A stretch of 64,000 nt of DNA from Hirudo medicinalis (Eukaryota > Annelida > Clitellata > Hirudinida > Hirudinidae), in the NCBI GenBank assembly GCA_011800805.1, contig MPNW01000280.1:145637-209636 (forward strand), written 5' to 3'. Below, piece by piece: positions 58,835-64,000 of the stretch (within the stretch, counting starts at the first letter, position 1; the number at the start of each line of letters is the position of its first letter). Both the position numbers and the translations under genes were made by a program. The notes beneath the pieces are model-generated. The model had not been told where the DNA came from and made no database searches. It worked only from the letters and a program-made list of their open reading frames with translations.

Positions 58835-60084
58835 TTATAGAATTATCCAATTAATGATGCGGTATGGCGACGATCAGACTTGAACCGGCTGCTTATTAGG
58901 TTTGTGCCAAAACATTAAACCCGAGCACATCTGCGAGTAAAAAAAGACACTTAATATTTTTTTTGCATCTTAATTTTTCATTTTACACATATTTAAACAC
59001 AAATAACAGGCAAACAAATTTAACCAACAAATTTATTTTCAAAACGCTATCATGGAGCGCAACATCAGCAGAAAGGTTTAGCGAGATTTGTGAAACTGAA
59101 GTTTGTCTTTCAAGATATCATCAATGTTTGGTTTGGAATTGCTGCATCCAATCAAGAGAATGGCTATCCTTGACAACAACACGTGCATGTTACCTAACCA
59201 AATCTGCATTAATAACACGCACGAATATTTTGTGACCTACCTACAGTGGTCAAGTCCATGAAGATTTAGTGAGCTCAACATGATATTTAAATTTAATTGG
59301 TATCAGAACGTCTCTTGCTCCTTAATTTTTAACAAACAAATTTAAGTACCGTCGGCGGGCCTGATAAAATACGGCGCGGGCCATAATTTGGTGAACCGTT
59401 ATGGACTAACACAGCTCAACACTGCCGCGGGCTTCCCTCCAGCGATCTCATCCTTGGTCACTCACGTTTCTCATCTTTGAATTCGTTTGAACTCCAGCAA
59501 TGCAAATAGTGAATCGAAAAACCAGCATCACCAGATGGAAGCAACTCTTACAAGCACATGTGGCAGTCGCATTTTTCCGCTGGCTTTCTTAAAAGATCCG
59601 ATGCTATAAGAGAACTTGCTAACGTCCGTTACATGTAGACGACTGTCCCGTTCCCTATTTCCCCTGAAAATCTTGAAACATCGCATTAAAAATCCATTAT
59701 ACCTCACCTGAGGTATGGTACAGCTTTCACCCTAAATTTTATCCTCAAAAGATCACTACAAAGTATATTGAAAAACACAATAAACAATACCGGTCCTAAC
59801 AAAATGAAATAATAGGAAGGCTATTTAGCAATTTTTAACGTGATATTTCTTGACATATATATTCCTGAAAAATATTACAAAAATAGAACTGAAAAACATC
59901 AACTTTGGGAAAAACAAAGGTCTTTTACTCTCACTCATTCAACTTTTGTCATTAAAGTTATTCTTGCTGAGAACCACCACACCACAATTGTCAAACATTA
60001 TCAATGATTGGTGACACAATAATATAAAGTAACCAAAATAAACACTTAAGAATAAAAGGAATAAATAGCCAATAGAAAGATTCA
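58835..60084. other. Intergenic, presenilin 3' flank and RPAP1 upstream
   Basis: No exon is recognised. A GC-rich patch at about 59350-59400 (GGCGGGCCTGATAAAATACG) recalls the GGGCCTGATAA block of the hAT-like MITE copy at 8.2 kb and may be a fragment. The start-proximal 200 bp should contain the RPAP1 promoter. Confidence 0.4.
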
Positions 60085-62406
60085 TCAAATGAAGATCTGA
60101 TTTGATGTACACATTGTCATGAATGGCTGCACTAGCTGACTAGTGGCAAAGTAAAAGACAAGTCCAAATGTGATGGAAATTGGGAGGGCCGGAAGCGCCT
60201 TCCTGAAAATTGCCAGCAGCAGCAGAGTGAAACACAGCCCCTGCAATATTCATAAAATATGGCTAAAAAAACAATGTTTGATCTGTATGAATTTATGAAA
60301 TGTGCGAACTTAAGAGATTAGATTATAGAAAAATCATTCTTTAACTGCTTCAAATGGCCTGATAAATTGATAATTTAGCTTGGTTAATATAATTTCATCT
60401 ACTAAAAGCATTGTCATCAGAAAATGGAAAAAAAGAAGTGAAATAAGAGCAAATGCCAATTCTTTATGGTTACCAGCACCACTAACAATAAGGATGGCTA
60501 TGAAGCAGGCCACTGTGGTGTTCCAGTCACCAGTAGTAGAAGCTTTTCCAACCAGAACGCTATAGAAGATGAAGTCCCCAAGTCCCAATTTCACTCCATC
60601 TTTGAAATTTTGCAAAATGTTCTAACTTTACATATTAACATTCACGAATCATAAATATGCCCATTCAAAATTTTAAAAATATCAAGGACAACTATTTGAT
60701 GAAAATCTCTAAATGAATGCACAATTCATTAACTATCGAGAACACTTCTGACCCCAAAGCAATCCCTGAGAAAAATTTAGCTGATTCAATCAATCACCAA
60801 TCCAATACAAACTCAAATGAAATCATCTTACAATCCTCCTTTTTCTTCTTTTTCTTTTTCTTCTTCTTTTTTGGAGCCTCTTCCCTCCCTTCTTCTGTCT
60901 CCCCATTATCTCGAGGTTCTTGTTCATCTAAGGGTAGCTCTTCGTTAATAGTTTCTGCATCTACTACATGCGAGTCATATATGGATTGTTTATAAGCTTA
61001 TTATTCATCTACTTCAGCGACATATGTCAAACCGGTTGTTTGGAAATTTCAAAATTTAAACTAATAATATTTTAGGACATTCTCAGCCCTATCTTGCAAA
61101 GGAGAGATGATAGAAAATATAAGATGCATGCAAAGTCCACATGATCAACCAATACTCTCACATTGCAAGATTGGAAGAACAGAATGAGAATGCTTATCAG
61201 GATTTTTATATAAAAAGGCTCAGAGGTCAGGACTCAATGAGAGATTCTTGGACACATAAAGAACTGATTCATTAAAACTGACAAAAAGGGAATGAGGTGC
61301 TGTCCTCAGGCAAGCTCTGTGAAGTTCTGTAAGACATAATCCATGAAGGCAGATATCCTTCTCAATTTGGAACTCATCAAGCCTTAGAAATAATGGGACA
61401 AATTGACCAAAGTGGCATACCTGTAGAAAAAATATTTCAGAATGCAATTTTTGCAGTGAACGGAGACATCTCCTCAGAGAACTAGGAGAAGTTAAGAGCC
61501 ATGATCAGGTTGCATTGGATTAGGAAGAAGTGAGTCATCAAGCAATATTACAGGCTTAAAACAAGTGAAGCTCCAATCAAAAAATAAAAGCTTCTCCTCA
61601 AATAAGCACTTTCCAACTGAGTACAATAAACCACAGTCATGCACAGCAAGATAGAAAAAAGACTGCAGTTCACTTAAAAGGTCAGGGAGTGACAAGGACA
61701 TTCAGAGCCACCATATCTACAAATCACCAGAAACATCCATCCAAAGACCAGGCCAGTGCCCAACACATGAGATCCAAAGGCTGAAACACTTAGTAATATT
61801 GTCAATACTCTGAAATGCTGGAGTCCTCCTTATACATGCAGTTCAGAGCATTAATCAATTTTAACTTTTAAATTGGCATTTGAGATCAAATAAAATAGCT
61901 TGAACAAAAATTAGAAAATTTGCCTCTAGATTACTGCAACTTCCTTTGCTAGGGCACTTCTGCCTCCCTTATCCACTCCCTTCAGCACACCCAAAATAAC
62001 CTAGCTTGTTCTTCTCGATCCCAGCCTTAGCAGCATCGAATGCCTGATGCAATTGCACTGGTTCCCCATATACTTTCACATCACTTTTTAAAATCTCCTT
62101 AATAACTTGTTGCACTCTAGCTACATCCAACCCACCCTATCTCATCCATGTCATTCACCACCTCCAAATCCCCGACCACCTTTGTTCATCCTCTGCAATT
62201 CATCTACACCAACCAATCCACAGATCATCCATCATCAATCAAGGCTTCTCCTATGCCTTGCCTGCCATCTAGAACAACCTGTCCCCATCACTCGGTCTCA
62301 ACCTACACAGGGGTTCTTCAAGTGTCAGTTGAAAACCAATCTCTTAAGGATAAACCATGAACCAAAGCGCCTCCGACACTAAGCTTAGGGCGCCATATAA
62401 ATGAAC

Positions 62407-62446
<40 letters not shown>

Positions 62447-63159
62447 TGCCAACCTTTATTGTTGTCACTCTTGTCATCACCAACATTTGGATTGTTTCTT
62501 CCTTCATTAACTTCTGCATTTGTATCTGCTTCACCATCGTCATCATCAGTAACATCAACTTCATGATCACAATCACCATCATCTTGGTTATGGTCACCTT
62601 CTCCTTGAGGACCTGCATCACTCTTGTTACTTGGTGCTGCATTCTTCTCATCAACGGTCCATGCCATAGTTGCTTTTTGTAAGAGAAAAGGCCAAAAATG
62701 AGCATTTACTCTAAATCACATGACATCAAATTGAACACTGATATAAATAACGCATTAGTCATAGAGTACAGCAATCATCTTCTTAGAATTGTTAAATTTA
62801 AATTCTTATTCATCATTCTTGTCATTTGCAACAACCAATATTTTGCTCTATTTCCTGTATTGTTTTTTTGTGAACTGAGTACAAATTTGTGTCACTGATC
62901 CAATAGGTCATGAATGAAAAAAAAAAATTGACAATCAACCAGAAGTAAATCCAAAACAACTCAAACAATTAAAATCCCCTTTAAAATTGGAACACAATGC
63001 ATGACTGGGTTTAAATCAAATATTAATAATAATAATAATCAACAATATTTATTAACAAAACAATTATTTTGTATGCTCTATACTAAAATTCAAGCATATA
63101 TAACACATATGTATGCATAAAGCCACTGATGCTACGCATGTGGCACTATACAAATTAAC

Positions 63160-63210
<51 letters not shown>

Positions 63211-63802
63211 AGCTACTCAAATTGCATGACATGACATCAAATTCTACAAACTGGAATAAATGAGTGCTGGAAATATGGGTTCGTTCCTTTCATGTGCCAA
63301 CTCCACTAGGCGTCTCAATGGACCCTTCGGCGTCAGAACAGCAACAAGATCTGGAACGGAAGGAAGCGAAGTATTAGCTTCAAGGTCTAAATATATTAGT
63401 AATAGACAGTAATAACAATAAGGATGGCTATGAACCCCAGATTGAAATAGCTCCTAAGAGAACCCAAGTTGTCCAATCAGGAAGATACTTGATGAAAGTC
63501 AAGGCTACCAGAGCTGAAACAACTAGGAGGTAAGCCTGCTGAAGAAGGAGTGGTCCCATCCAGTGGATGCATATTATTCCAACAACACCAAAGTTCCAGA
63601 TGATGACTCCAACAGTGATGAAGTCCAGAGGGAAATTAAAGAACTTCAAAAGCTCACTGCAAAATAATAGTAATAATAATAATAATCATAACCATCACAA
63701 TTAACAACATAAATGATTAAGATTAGCTCCTCACCCAAGAAACATGAAGCTGAAAACAAAGAGAAGCATGAGTGAAGAAAGAAACAACCATCCAGCTATT
63801 AT
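60085..63802 (-). CDS. PSEN: Presenilin, catalytic subunit of gamma-secretase, 5' end missing
   Basis: Presenilin is the intramembrane aspartyl protease that cleaves Notch and APP-type proteins. Seven exons, phase-consistent: 63802-63735, 63656-63436, 63350-63252, 62672-62454, 60963-60832, 60599-60487 and 60240-60085. They encode [114 protein letters not shown], then a long loop, then [20 protein letters not shown] (second catalytic Asp in GLGD) and [20 protein letters not shown] (PAL motif), ending CTSNQIFI. The first catalytic motif is WD, not the usual YD; the Asp is formed across the 63436/63350 junction. The loop is very acidic and ends with about eleven lysines. Upstream exons lie beyond the right edge. 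Confidence 0.97.
61925..62453 (+). mobile_element. 3' end of a LINE with (ATT)n tail, in a presenilin intron
   Basis: In broken frames the plus strand reads [16 protein letters not shown] (about 61957), MQLHWFPI (about 62051), then [20 protein letters not shown] and [10 protein letters not shown]. This follows the CR1/L2/Rex RT end (LDYCNSLL.GTSASLIxxLQxIQNNxAR ... LHWLPI ... WNxLPxxLR ... FKxxLKTxLF). The 3' end is AGGGCGCCATATAAATGAAC followed by an ATT microsatellite (62408-62447). It lies antisense to presenilin, and its tail ends about 6 bp from a splice donor of that gene. Confidence 0.82.
63120..63210 (+). repeat. Retroposon 3' tail: GGCACTATACAAAT plus (ATT)n
   Basis: GTGGCACTATACAAATTAAC followed by a pure ATT array resembles the end of the LINE at 62.4 kb (GGCGCCATATAAATGAACC then ATT). 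It lies in a presenilin intron and is probably another retroposed 3' end, with nothing recognisable upstream. Confidence 0.55.
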
Positions 63803-64000
63803 CTGAAAGAATATCACATCATTGTCAATCTGGTGAAAATTAATAATTAGGTGAAGCAATGCGATAATTAACCATTAATAATTAAATGAAGCATAATAAA
63901 GTTATTTATGGATGAAGTTACGAGTTTTGTTCAAACTTTATATTTAGCTTTTGAACAGATGATCTTATTAAATCTAAACATAGCTCACAAGATGAAATAA

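Noticed and set aside
61220..61701. Two minus-strand frames of about 70 residues in a presenilin intron
   Set aside because: They lie in presenilin's transcribed strand but show no domain, and the exon chain closes in phase without them.
62107..62382. Two overlapping open frames as a small protein gene
   Set aside because: Both are pieces of the frameshifted LINE reverse-transcriptase end.

Overview
The window is nuclear DNA of an animal. It is AT-rich and gene-dense, about eleven protein genes in 64 kb, with GT-AG introns mostly of 60-1000 bp and many short retroposons. Robo, presenilin, a p53-family gene and an axonemal dynein light chain point to a bilaterian with motile cilia. The compact layout, a divergent p53-like gene and tRNA-derived SINEs would fit a tunicate or another small-genome marine invertebrate, but I cannot name the species. 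All exon models below were built by hand from splice signals, reading frame and family resemblance.

Layout. 2.2-12.9 kb (+): most of a Roundabout receptor (Ig2-Ig5, three FN3, TM, cytoplasmic tail); Ig1 and the start lie off the left edge. 14.9-16.6 kb (-): a PIM-like protein kinase. 18.8-22.3 kb (+): a p53/p63/p73-family gene in small exons. 22.5-23.1 kb (-): intronless DNAL1. 23.5-28.1 kb: transposon graveyard with a pogo-like transposase relic carrying nested insertions and a decayed multi-exon transposon-like gene. 29.2-32.2 kb (+): CDC37. 33.2-37.3 kb (+): KMT5B/C-type H4K20 methyltransferase. 38.5-39.1 kb (-): Josephin-type deubiquitinase. 41.1-47.6 kb (-): UTP25. 47.7-49.5 kb: repeat island with an LTR. 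49.8-51.2 kb (-): IMMP1L. 51.6-58.8 kb (-): RPAP1. 60.1 kb to the right edge (-): presenilin, whose 5' end is off the window.

The genes do not form a pathway. They are mostly housekeeping functions (Hsp90-kinase loading, chromatin, rRNA processing, mitochondrial protein maturation, Pol II assembly) mixed with signalling genes (Robo, presenilin, p53-like, PIM-like). I see no operon-like tight spacing.

The mobile layer is informative. A tRNA-derived SINE occurs about seven times and shares its 3' end with a LINE relic. A second tRNA-headed SINE occurs three times. A short hAT-like MITE family has one copy with a perfect 8-bp target duplication inside a LINE reverse transcriptase relic. The most interesting coding observations are the p53-like gene with altered DNA-contact positions and a presenilin whose first catalytic motif reads WD rather than YD, directly beside a 22-bp copy of another part of the same gene.
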